A stretch of DNA of 64,000 nucleotides from Parasporobacterium sp. Its GTDB lineage: Bacteria; Bacillota; Clostridia; Lachnospirales; Lachnospiraceae. The notes beneath the pieces are model-generated. The model was not told where the DNA came from and searched no databases. It saw only the letters and a program-made list of their open reading frames with translations. The DNA is taken from assembly GCA_017510065.1 (NCBI GenBank), contig JAFWOB010000055.1:39032-103031 (forward strand), in the 5' to 3' direction. A program made the position numbers and the translations under genes. Of the stretch, positions 8,876 through 16,711 are shown one piece after another. Each line of letters begins with the position of its first letter. Within the stretch, counting starts at the first letter, position 1.

Positions 8876-8891
8876 TTATCTGCATAAAAAA

Positions 8892-8916
8892 AGATGTGCC
8901 ATCAATTGACACATCT
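8892..8916 (-). terminator. Terminator overlapping the 3' end of the CarD gene
   Basis: On the minus strand AGATGTG pairs with CACATCT and is followed at once by seven T residues (8885-8891). The stop codon of the CarD gene (8902-8904) sits in the loop, so the rising arm is coding sequence. Confidence 0.8.
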
Positions 8917-9399
8917 GAAAATATAATCTTTCACTTCCGTCCGTTCTATTTCCAAAGCGATCGCCAGTTCCCCATACAGCTTATCCTCCGCCATCTGGAA
9001 ATACTTTTCATCACTGGCCGTTACTTTCTTGCCTTCTGAGATCCTCTGCTGCTTCCTGGCATAAATTGTTTTGATGATGCTGACAAACTTATGGGGATCA
9101 CATGTCCGGATGGTTTCCTTGTAACATTCTTCCCGTTTCTTTTCGTCCGGGATTCCTAAGAAACCGATATCCGGGATCCTGTTGATCAGTTCGTCCGCTT
9201 CTGCCTTGGAAACGATCGGGCGCATGACAACCTTTTCGTTATCGCAGGGAGTAAAGATCACGCTTTTTTCAGCATAGTAAGGAGCAAGCGTATAGTAATC
9301 CTGCCCATCGGGAATCCCTTTCAGGGGAGGTTTTCCGATCTCCACAACACGACAAACACCAGCATTTCCATATACAATTAAATCGCCAATCTTAAACAC
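8902..9399 (-). CDS. CarD-family transcriptional regulator
   Basis: A 165-residue protein beginning with the CarD/TRCF RNA-polymerase interaction domain (residues 1-60, with FKIGDLIVYGNAGVC), then a helical C-terminal half expected to touch DNA at the upstream edge of the -10 element. CarD proteins bind the RNA polymerase beta subunit and stabilise open complexes. In Clostridia several small paralogues occur, so whether this one is the global factor is unknown. It is a single gene with a terminator overlapping its end. The 190-base gap upstream holds A/T-rich sequence and no promoter I would defend. Confidence 0.88.
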   Translation of the reverse strand: MFKIGDLIVYGNAGVCRVVEIGKPPLKGIPDGQDYYTLAPYYAEKSVIFTPCDNEKVVMRPIVSKAEADELINRIPDIGFLGIPDEKKREECYKETIRTCDPHKFVSIIKTIYARKQQRISEGKKVTASDEKYFQMAEDKLYGELAIALEIERTEVKDYIFRCVN

Positions 9400-9592
9400 A
9401 AAGAATCCTTTCTGAGAAATGAAAAAACCTGCTGCTTCAGATAAGAAAACGGCTTCGACATAAGATGAGAGATGAATCGTTACTCTGATGCATTTATTTT
9501 ATCATTTCTTGAAAGGAAACGTAAGTAAAAAATCCTTGGCAAAAATGCGAAAAAACTATTAAAAATAACCAATTTACGGGCTTATCCCGCAT

Positions 9593-10318
9593 TTAATTCA
9601 GTGCCGGGATAAAGGAAAATCCGATTGCGAACAGGATGGACGGGAGCATGTTTACCACCGATATCTTTTTGTCACGGATCAGATTCAGTCCAACCACAAA
9701 GATCAGGACAGATCCTACAAAAGACAGATCCGTCAGAGCCAGATCTGTCATGATCGGTTTTATGAAAAAAGCGATCACGGAAATAACGCCCTGAAAGATC
9801 AGAACAGAAACAGCAGAAAAGACACAGCCCTTTCCGAGAGCACAGGTCAGCGCACAGATGGTGATCAGGTCCAGGATGGATTTCAGAAGAAGAATGGAGA
9901 TATCTCCATACAGAATATCGTTCAGGGAACCGATGATCGCCATAGCTCCGATACAGACGGTACAGGAAGAAATGATGAAAGCATCTGTGAATCCTTTGTC
10001 AGCATCGCTTTTTGATTTGGCTTTCAGCCAGTTTCCGAACCGTTCCAGAACTTTTTCCAGATCCAGTGCCGATCCGACGATCGTACCAAGGGCAAGCGCA
10101 AGGGTCAGCAGCATGGATTTCTGTGTATCAAACCCATTTCCATTGATCACCAGCATTTTGGAGATCGCTCCTGCGATCCCGATGATCATCACGCTGATAC
10201 CGTTGCACAAAACAAGGGATTCCTGTACTCTGGAAGGGATCAGTTTTCCGAATAAGACGCCGATCAGACCGCCGACCAGGATCGCCGCTGTATTGATTAT
10301 CGTACCTAAACCAAACAT
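9593..10318 (-). CDS. DUF554 family membrane protein (YdfK-like)
   Basis: A 241-residue integral membrane protein with about seven hydrophobic segments and the glycine-rich N-terminus GLGTIINTAAILVGGLIG typical of the DUF554 family. Function in the family is not established; transport has been suggested. The start has AAGGTGAG at good spacing, six bases after the stop codon of the sensor kinase gene, so it is probably the last gene of the glyS operon. No clear terminator follows. Confidence 0.85.
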   Translation of the reverse strand: MFGLGTIINTAAILVGGLIGVLFGKLIPSRVQESLVLCNGISVMIIGIAGAISKMLVINGNGFDTQKSMLLTLALALGTIVGSALDLEKVLERFGNWLKAKSKSDADKGFTDAFIISSCTVCIGAMAIIGSLNDILYGDISILLLKSILDLITICALTCALGKGCVFSAVSVLIFQGVISVIAFFIKPIMTDLALTDLSFVGSVLIFVVGLNLIRDKKISVVNMLPSILFAIGFSFIPALN

Positions 10319-10324
10319 TAATAC

Positions 10325-11668
10325 TCACCTTCTGAAAGTCATTGTAAATATGATCCTGTCATTACCGCCGTAACGACAGACGATCGATCCTCCAAAGGAT
10401 CCCATGATCGCCCTGGCCGCGGAAAGGCCTATTCCATTGCCCGTCTGCTTACTGTAGCGGGAAGAATCCGGTCTGTAAAATCGTTCAAAAAGGCGTTCCG
10501 GTTCACACTCCGGCAAATAATCCGTGAAATTCTCGCACTCCAGTTCCACCAGCCTGTCTTTCCCGGAAGCGATCACACTGAACTGTGTATGATCCTTCGC
10601 GTATTTGACAGTATTATCGAAAATAAGGGACAGGAGCTGACTGAGCCGGCTTTTCTCTGCTTTGACGGTAAGATCCTCTTCGATCACTTCAAAAAGATAC
10701 AGATCTTTTCGCGCAAAAGATTCCCGGTACATTGTAAGGATCTCGTGCAGCAGGCTGCTCAGATCCACATCCGTAACAGTCTGTTCGTTAAATCCCTCTT
10801 CCGCCCTCGTAAGGGTCAGCATATTATTCATCAGGACCGACAGCCGCATGGTTTGGTCCTTAATGTTTTTCGTCCACTTGTTTTCCCCGCTGTGCAGTTC
10901 CAGGACCTCGGTGTTCGCCTGTATAATTGCCAGCGGAGTCTTGATCTCATGTCCTGCAAAAGTGACAAAATCCTTCTGCCTTTCCAAGTTTTCAACGATC
11001 GGCTTTATGATCGTATTGGAAAGAAGCATGACCAGAAGAAGCAGTATTCCGAAACAGCCGATAAACAAGATGATCGAAACCAGGATTTCCCTTCTCTGCG
11101 TATCCAGTTCTCTTTCCCGGTTGAGGAAAATATAGATGGTATCCCGTTCTTCTCCCGGGACAGATGTATACTTGTACCGGTCGAACCATCCTGCATAATG
11201 GTCGATACGGAACATCGTAAGTGCCATTTCCTGTGCCCTGTCTTCTTCTATATGGGAATCCCTTGATGCATCGGCGCTTTTCACGTTTCCTGAAGAATCT
11301 ATAGTAACCGTAAAGTAAGTTGCCCGACGGATATCATTATCATATGGATCCGGATAATTAAACCCGATCTGTACCTTTGGCTTGATATCCTCTTCCCCGG
11401 GATCTGATTCCCCGTCCGCCTGTTCCGGCGGCAGTTCTCCTTCCGAAGCGCCTCCCTGGCTGTCGTTTTTCAGATCATCGTAATCCAGATCCATGCTGAA
11501 ATCCGATTTGATCCCATAGAGCCTTGCCAGTTCGTCCAGGATCATATCGGTATGGGAATTCATATAGGTATAATTGGAAACATTCTGGATCACAAACAAA
11601 GCTACCAGAAGCACCGTAACTGCCACCATGGAAGTAAAGATAAATTTTTTCTTTAACGCTTTGATCAT
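10325..11668 (-). CDS. Sensor histidine kinase
   Basis: A 447-residue membrane kinase. Membrane segments near residues 10-28 and 195-217 flank an extracytoplasmic sensor domain of about 165 residues that is rich in Asp and Glu (about 57-95). The dimerisation and phosphoacceptor helix carries FAGHEIKTPLAI with the histidine at 240. The ATPase domain shows an N box (DNTVKYA) and a G box (GNGIGLSAA). It overlaps the response regulator stop by four bases (ATGA), so the pair are partners. The acidic sensor region could bind cations or cationic peptides; this is inference. There is no HAMP domain of normal length between the second membrane segment and the kinase core. Confidence 0.93.
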   Translation of the reverse strand: MIKALKKKFIFTSMVAVTVLLVALFVIQNVSNYTYMNSHTDMILDELARLYGIKSDFSMDLDYDDLKNDSQGGASEGELPPEQADGESDPGEEDIKPKVQIGFNYPDPYDNDIRRATYFTVTIDSSGNVKSADASRDSHIEEDRAQEMALTMFRIDHYAGWFDRYKYTSVPGEERDTIYIFLNRERELDTQRREILVSIILFIGCFGILLLLVMLLSNTIIKPIVENLERQKDFVTFAGHEIKTPLAIIQANTEVLELHSGENKWTKNIKDQTMRLSVLMNNMLTLTRAEEGFNEQTVTDVDLSSLLHEILTMYRESFARKDLYLFEVIEEDLTVKAEKSRLSQLLSLIFDNTVKYAKDHTQFSVIASGKDRLVELECENFTDYLPECEPERLFERFYRPDSSRYSKQTGNGIGLSAARAIMGSFGGSIVCRYGGNDRIIFTMTFRR

Positions 11669-12345
11669 TTTGTGCCTTTACTCTGGATCGTATATCCGAT
11701 GTTTCTCCTGGCAGCTATTTCAATATCCGCATTCATGGCAGCCAGTTTTTTCCGCAGGTAGGAGATGTATACCCATACGATGCCGACCTCCGCATCTGTC
11801 TCATAACCCCAGACTTTCGTCAGCAGATCATCCGTGGACAGATACATTCCCTTGTTCATCATCAGAAGTTCCATGATCTGGTATTCGATCTTGGAAAGCG
11901 TGTAGGATCTGTCCGGAGAACTCAGCTCGAAACTTGCCGTATTGAGGCTTATATTGCCCACGGTCATGATCTCGGGGGAATACTCCTCCCGTCTCCTCAG
12001 CATAGCCCTGACACGTGCCAGGAATTCTCCCATGGCAAATGGTTTCGCCAGATAATCATCCGCTCCGGAATCAAGGCCTACTATCCGGTCCTCCACTTCA
12101 TTCTTGGCAGTCAGCATCATGACCGGCGTGTGGATCCCCATGGCTCTGATCTTTTTCAGGACCTCCACACCACTCATTTTAGGCATCATCACATCCAGGA
12201 TAATACCGTCATAATGCTCTGCTTTTATAAAATCAAGGGCTGCTTCACCGTCATAAACGGCATCCACCGTATACTTATGAAAAGTGAGGATATCCACAAC
12301 CGCTTCCGACAGGGGTTTTTCATCTTCCGCATATAGTAGTCTCAT
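11665..12345 (-). CDS. OmpR/PhoB-family response regulator
   Basis: A 226-residue regulator with a receiver domain (residues 1-118; phosphoacceptor Asp51 in LDVMMP, acidic pocket at Glu7-Asp8, switch Thr79 and Lys81 in MLTAKN) and a winged-helix DNA-binding domain (about 130-222, ending in a YISYLRKKL helix and a GYTIQSK wing). It is coupled to the kinase gene by a four-base overlap. Target genes are unknown. The preceding SGNH hydrolase gene in the same operon is a likely functional neighbour at the cell surface. Confidence 0.95.
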   Translation of the reverse strand: MRLLYAEDEKPLSEAVVDILTFHKYTVDAVYDGEAALDFIKAEHYDGIILDVMMPKMSGVEVLKKIRAMGIHTPVMMLTAKNEVEDRIVGLDSGADDYLAKPFAMGEFLARVRAMLRRREEYSPEIMTVGNISLNTASFELSSPDRSYTLSKIEYQIMELLMMNKGMYLSTDDLLTKVWGYETDAEVGIVWVYISYLRKKLAAMNADIEIAARRNIGYTIQSKGTK

Positions 12346-12372
12346 AACTTCTCTCTTTCATAAGGTTCACCA

Positions 12373-13206
12373 TTAATAGTTCTCATAATAATAGTCGTGG
12401 ACAGCCTCGGCCACATAGTCTCCCATCAGGATATAACCTTCCTCCGTCAGGTGGAGCCGGTCGGAACCAAACAGGTCCTCATTTCCTTCCTGTTGGAGCG
12501 TATCGAAATACGATTTCAGATCGATCAACTGCAGATCCATGGTCTTGGCAGCGCTGGCAATATAGTTATTGGCCTGTTCCAGCTTGTCCTTTTCCAGGGA
12601 ATCGGCAGCGATCGGATAATTCAGGAGAAATACCCGGGAGCCCTGTTTGATCATGGTATCCGCATTCGTCTCCAGGGTATCCACATAGTCTGCTCCGGTG
12701 ACAAAATTATTGATGGTATAAAGGACCAGGACAATATCTGCCGTTCCCGACAGACGGGAACAGCTTGTTTTCTGGAGAATGCTTCCGCCCTGTCCGTAGT
12801 TTTTGACTTCCAGCGACTTGAATTTATACGTTTTTCCATCCTGCGAAAGGAGCTGGGGAAGCTTCTTCTCCAGTTCCATAGGATAGGTTATTCCTGCAGT
12901 TTCCGAAAGCTCACCGGACGTAGTGATCCCTTCCGTCAGAGAATCACCGAAGCATTCGATCAGAACTTGTTCCTTATCTCCGAAAAGATTGCCGGAAACA
13001 GACTTGCTCTTATCAATGCCGATTCCCGTAACGGCCAGGATCACTACGAGAATGAATACAAAAGCCACGGTACATACCATACCGATGGTCCGCTGTCGGT
13101 CCAGTTTCTGTTTGGTCTCCTCATCCAGCTTGTCAATAACGGATTTATATCCATCGAAAGGACGTTTTTTATAGCCGGTCTTAAAATCGTTTTTAAAAAA
13201 ATTCAT
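12373..13206 (-). CDS. Membrane-anchored SGNH/GDSL-family hydrolase
   Basis: A 277-residue protein with a basic cytoplasmic N-terminus (1-40), one membrane segment (41-62), and an extracytoplasmic SGNH esterase/acetylhydrolase domain. Block I is FGDSLTEG with the nucleophile Ser89, and block V is DRLHLTEEG with Asp249 and His252. Family members remove acyl groups from cell-wall polymers or lipids. The gene overlaps the thioesterase stop by four bases and precedes the two-component genes, so a role in envelope modification under that system is plausible but not shown. Confidence 0.85.
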   Translation of the reverse strand: MNFFKNDFKTGYKKRPFDGYKSVIDKLDEETKQKLDRQRTIGMVCTVAFVFILVVILAVTGIGIDKSKSVSGNLFGDKEQVLIECFGDSLTEGITTSGELSETAGITYPMELEKKLPQLLSQDGKTYKFKSLEVKNYGQGGSILQKTSCSRLSGTADIVLVLYTINNFVTGADYVDTLETNADTMIKQGSRVFLLNYPIAADSLEKDKLEQANNYIASAAKTMDLQLIDLKSYFDTLQQEGNEDLFGSDRLHLTEEGYILMGDYVAEAVHDYYYENY

Positions 13207-13613
13207 TTCTTTCCCTTGCTTTTCATGTTGTAATAGACCGCCTGGAGTTTCACCGCTTCTTCTTTTTGTTCATTCAGTATACTGATCTCGGCAAACATCG
13301 TGGTCTTGCCGCTTTTCAGTACCCTTGCCTCTGCATAGATCATCTTATCCCCTAACATAGGTCTCATATAAGAGATCGTGGAACTCACAGTAACGGGAAG
13401 GGAATCCGTCATCCGGCAGGCAATTCCTCCGATCACATCACCGAGACAGAAGATAATGCCTCCATGAACGGCGCCGGAGGGATTTAAGTGCTGCGGCTTG
13501 ATCACGACTCTGCCGGCAGCATATCCCTCACCGACTTCCGTCAGTTCGATCCCGGAATACTCCGTATAGCCCTTCATGGCTTCTTTCCGGATCGTTTCCA
13601 ATAATTCAGTCAT
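13203..13613 (-). CDS. PaaI-type hotdog-fold thioesterase
   Basis: A 136-residue hotdog-fold protein with the PaaI signature HLNPSGAVHGGIIFCLGDVIGG (shown in part: NPSGAVHGG at about 45-53), in which Asn, His and Gly line the acyl-CoA site and the Asp six positions later is the likely catalytic acid. Such enzymes hydrolyse short or aromatic acyl-CoA esters, often as housekeeping. It sits nine bases after the glyS stop codon and is co-transcribed with it. The substrate is not predictable from sequence. Confidence 0.85.
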   Translation of the reverse strand: MTELLETIRKEAMKGYTEYSGIELTEVGEGYAAGRVVIKPQHLNPSGAVHGGIIFCLGDVIGGIACRMTDSLPVTVSSTISYMRPMLGDKMIYAEARVLKSGKTTMFAEISILNEQKEEAVKLQAVYYNMKSKGKK

Positions 13614-13621
13614 GATCGCTC

Positions 13622-15010
13622 CTAAAACTCAAATTTATGTCTGAAGTATTCTTCCAGATCGCTGATCGCGACACGCACCTGTTCCATGCTGTCTCTTTCC
13701 CTGATCGTCACGCAGCCGTCTTCCTGGGAATCAAAATCATAAGTGATGCAGAACGGTGTTCCGATCTCATCCTGTCTTCTGTAACGTTTTCCAATGGTTC
13801 CACGGTCATCAAACTCACAGTTATAGTATTTGGACAGCATCCTGTATACTTCTTCTGCCTGCGCATTCAGTTTCTTGGAAAGCGGAAGCACGCCGATCTT
13901 TACCGGGGCAAGAGCCGGATGGAAGCGCATGACGGTTCTGACATCGCCGCCTTCAAGTTCCTCTTCGTCATAGGCGCTGCACAAAAATGCCAGAACGACA
14001 CGGTCCGCACCCAGAGACGGTTCAATGACATACGGGATGTATTTGATATTCTTTTCATCATCAAAATAATCCAGCGGCTGTGAGGAGAAGGTCTGATGCT
14101 GGGTCAGGTCATAATCTGTCCTGTCCGCGATCCCCCATAATTCGCCCCATCCGAACGGGAAGGTGAATTCAATATCTGTGGTTGCCTTTGAATAGAAGGA
14201 CAGTTCTTCCTTATCATGATCCCTGGTACGGATCTCTTCGTCCTTGATATTCAGGCTCTTCAGCCAGTTGATACAGAAACTTCTCCAGTATTCAAACCAT
14301 TCCAGGTCCGTATCCGGTTCACAGAAGAATTCCAGCTCCATCTGCTCAAATTCCCTGGTACGGAAAGTAAAGTTTCCGGGAGTGATCTCATTCCGGAAAG
14401 ATTTGCCGATCTGAGCAATACCGAAAGGAATCTTTTTGCGTGATGTTCTCTGTACATTCTTAAAATTCACAAAGATACCCTGCGCAGTCTCAGGACGAAG
14501 ATATACCACATCTTTCGCATCTTCTGTTACCCCCTGGAACGTCTTGAACATCAGATTGAAATGGCGGATCGGGGTAAAATCACTCTTTCCGCAGGATGGA
14601 CACGGAACTTTATGTTCCGTAATGAACTGTTCCATCTGTTCATCACTCCAACCGTCTACGGAACCCTTCAGTTCAATGCCGTTTTCCGCAGCATAATCTT
14701 CAATGACCTTATCTGCACGGAAACGTTCCTTGCACTGTCTGCAGTCCATCAGAGGATCTGAAAAGCTGCCGATATGTCCGGAAGCTTCCCAAGTACGGGG
14801 ATTCATCAGGATTGCGCAGTCGATCCCGACATTGTATGGGCTTTCCTGTACAAATTTCTGCCACCAGGCTTTTTTTACGTTATTCTTCAGTTCCACTCCC
14901 AGGTTGCCGTAGTCCCAGGTATTGGCCAGACCGCCGTATATCTCCGATCCGGGATACACAAACCCGCGGTTTTTACACAGTGCAACGATTTTCTCCATTG
15001 TTTTTTCCAT
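13622..15010 (-). CDS. glyS: Glycine--tRNA ligase, dimeric class II type
   Basis: A 462-residue class II aminoacyl-tRNA synthetase of the alpha-2 (eukaryote/archaea-like) type used by many Gram-positive bacteria, not the tetrameric GlyQ/GlyS type. Visible landmarks are the N-terminal [12 protein letters not shown], motif 2 around FRNEITP with the following [12 protein letters not shown], motif 3 [10 protein letters not shown] (about 345-355), and a C-terminal anticodon-binding domain from about 365. Two Cys pairs (CRQC and CPSC) suggest a bound zinc. AGGAAG precedes the ATG. There is no T-box in the 60-base gap upstream. It probably starts or continues an operon running to DUF554. Confidence 0.97.
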   Translation of the reverse strand: MEKTMEKIVALCKNRGFVYPGSEIYGGLANTWDYGNLGVELKNNVKKAWWQKFVQESPYNVGIDCAILMNPRTWEASGHIGSFSDPLMDCRQCKERFRADKVIEDYAAENGIELKGSVDGWSDEQMEQFITEHKVPCPSCGKSDFTPIRHFNLMFKTFQGVTEDAKDVVYLRPETAQGIFVNFKNVQRTSRKKIPFGIAQIGKSFRNEITPGNFTFRTREFEQMELEFFCEPDTDLEWFEYWRSFCINWLKSLNIKDEEIRTRDHDKEELSFYSKATTDIEFTFPFGWGELWGIADRTDYDLTQHQTFSSQPLDYFDDEKNIKYIPYVIEPSLGADRVVLAFLCSAYDEEELEGGDVRTVMRFHPALAPVKIGVLPLSKKLNAQAEEVYRMLSKYYNCEFDDRGTIGKRYRRQDEIGTPFCITYDFDSQEDGCVTIRERDSMEQVRVAISDLEEYFRHKFEF

Positions 15011-15070
15011 GATCAGTTCTTCCTTTATAAATTATTTCCGAACACCGGATGTGCCGGATAAATAAAACGA

Positions 15071-15745
15071 TTACAATTCTTTCAGCAGGGCTTCCGATTT
15101 AAACTCCCTGTCGGTACTTTGTTTCATCAGACGTGCCGTAACATATCCAAACTCTTTCAGGACTTCTTCCGATAAAGAAAAAGAAAACAGCTTTTCAACA
15201 GGTGCTTCTGTCACATAACGAAATGCTTTCCTGCATCCGGCACTCAGATCCTTCGCGAAAGTGTAACTGCCGGTTCCCGAAACCAGCCGCTCCAGAGTCG
15301 GACAGAGTCCGTTGATATGAAGCATTTTCAGTTCGTAAATACATCTTATCAGTCTGTCGGGTACCTTGTCCAGTTCCAGAGCTCTCAGACTGCAGTAAAT
15401 CAGCTTCAGCATATCCGCTGCCTCCACATTTTCCCTGGAAAAATACCTGGCGACTTCCAGAAAATAGAATCCGTAACAGGCTTTATCCAGGTTCTCCGTC
15501 AAGGATTCAAAATAGGTAGAGATCTGCGCAGAACGGATATTGTAGGAGCTCTTTCCCCGCATCAGGCTGAACTGTCCGAAAGCAAAAGCTCTGGTAACAG
15601 ATACCAGGGAGGAACCGGGTTTTCTTGCTCCGCGGGCAAATGCCGAAATCCTTCCAAACTGTGCAGACAGCAGTTCGGTCCTTCTGTCATATTCTCCGAT
15701 CGGCATCACGCTCAGGATGATCCCCGGCGTTATGATCTCATCCAT
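15071..15745 (-). CDS. recO: DNA repair protein RecO
   Basis: A 224-residue recombination mediator that helps load RecA on single-stranded DNA together with RecR. The N-terminal OB-fold (about 1-80, starting with a G-I-I-L-S-V-M-P-I-G-E-Y-D-R strand) is followed by the helical RecO domain. Many RecO proteins have a four-cysteine zinc site in the second half; here only two cysteines (near residues 148 and 170) occur in that place, so the metal site looks lost. It follows era by six bases, the usual Firmicute era-recO order. Confidence 0.93.
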   Translation of the reverse strand: MDEIITPGIILSVMPIGEYDRRTELLSAQFGRISAFARGARKPGSSLVSVTRAFAFGQFSLMRGKSSYNIRSAQISTYFESLTENLDKACYGFYFLEVARYFSRENVEAADMLKLIYCSLRALELDKVPDRLIRCIYELKMLHINGLCPTLERLVSGTGSYTFAKDLSAGCRKAFRYVTEAPVEKLFSFSLSEEVLKEFGYVTARLMKQSTDREFKSEALLKEL

Positions 15746-15751
15746 AAAGAA

Positions 15752-16696
15752 TCAGCCTTTCCTGTCATATCCGAGGTTTTTCAGCTGTGTATCTGAATCT
15801 CTCCAGTCTTTCTTCACCTTTACCCAGATCTTCAGATTGACCTGGCAGCCGGTCAGTTTTTCGATCTCAAATCTGGCAGCCGAGCCGATCTTTTTCAACA
15901 TGGAACCGCCTTTCCCGATCACGATCCCTTTATGGGAATCTTTTTCACAGATGATAGAGGCATCGATATCCACAATGGGTTCCCTGTAACCTGTTCCGGA
16001 AGGATCCATGGTCTTTACGCTGCGGGATCTTTCATGGTAGCGTTCGATCACAACGGCAATCCCATGCGGGACTTCATTGTCCAGGCAGTGCAGGGACTTC
16101 TCCCGGATGATCTCAGCGGCGATCTGTTTCATTGGCTGGTCGGTCAGGGTGTCTTCGTCAAAATACATAGGCCCTTCCGGCAGGTAGGAAAACAGAACGC
16201 TGATCAGTTCATCCATATTGGTGCCGCATCTGGCGGATACGGGTACGATCTCGGCAAAATCATAGGCGTCTTTATAGAGATTGATACTGTTTACGATCTC
16301 TTCCGTGCCTTTGCTGTCTGTCTTATTGATCGCCAGGATGACAGGCAGATCTGTTTTTTTAAGTTCCTCCAGGATATACTGTTCTCCTGCGCCGATATAC
16401 TCCGAGAGTTCGACGATCCACAGTATGACATCCGCGTCCTGAATCGTGCTGACCGCTGTGTTCAGCATGTAGTCCCCGAGTTTGTTTTTCGCCTTGTTGA
16501 TGCCGGGCGTATCCAGGAAGATCATCTGTCCTCTTTCGTCCGTATAAACGGTCTGGATCCTGCTCCTGGTTGTCTGCGGTTTGTTGGAGGTGATCGCGAT
16601 CTTCTGGCCTATGATTCGGTTCATCATGGTGGATTTTCCTACATTCGGTCTTCCGATGATCGCAATATATCCTGATCTGAATGATTGTTTTTCCAT
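15752..16696 (-). CDS. era: GTPase Era
   Basis: A 314-residue ribosome-assembly GTPase that binds the 3' end of 16S rRNA. G1 is GRPNVGKST (about 15-23), G3 is DTPG (about 61-64), G4 is NKTD (about 129-132), and a C-terminal KH domain (about 230-314) contains the GKGG loop within VIGKGGSMLKKIG. Length is normal for Era. A GAGGA sequence lies just before the ATG. It sits between an M16C peptidase gene and recO. Confidence 0.97.
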   Translation of the reverse strand: MEKQSFRSGYIAIIGRPNVGKSTMMNRIIGQKIAITSNKPQTTRSRIQTVYTDERGQMIFLDTPGINKAKNKLGDYMLNTAVSTIQDADVILWIVELSEYIGAGEQYILEELKKTDLPVILAINKTDSKGTEEIVNSINLYKDAYDFAEIVPVSARCGTNMDELISVLFSYLPEGPMYFDEDTLTDQPMKQIAAEIIREKSLHCLDNEVPHGIAVVIERYHERSRSVKTMDPSGTGYREPIVDIDASIICEKDSHKGIVIGKGGSMLKKIGSAARFEIEKLTGCQVNLKIWVKVKKDWRDSDTQLKNLGYDRKG

Positions 16697-16711
16697 CTAT
16701 CCTCTTGTTAT

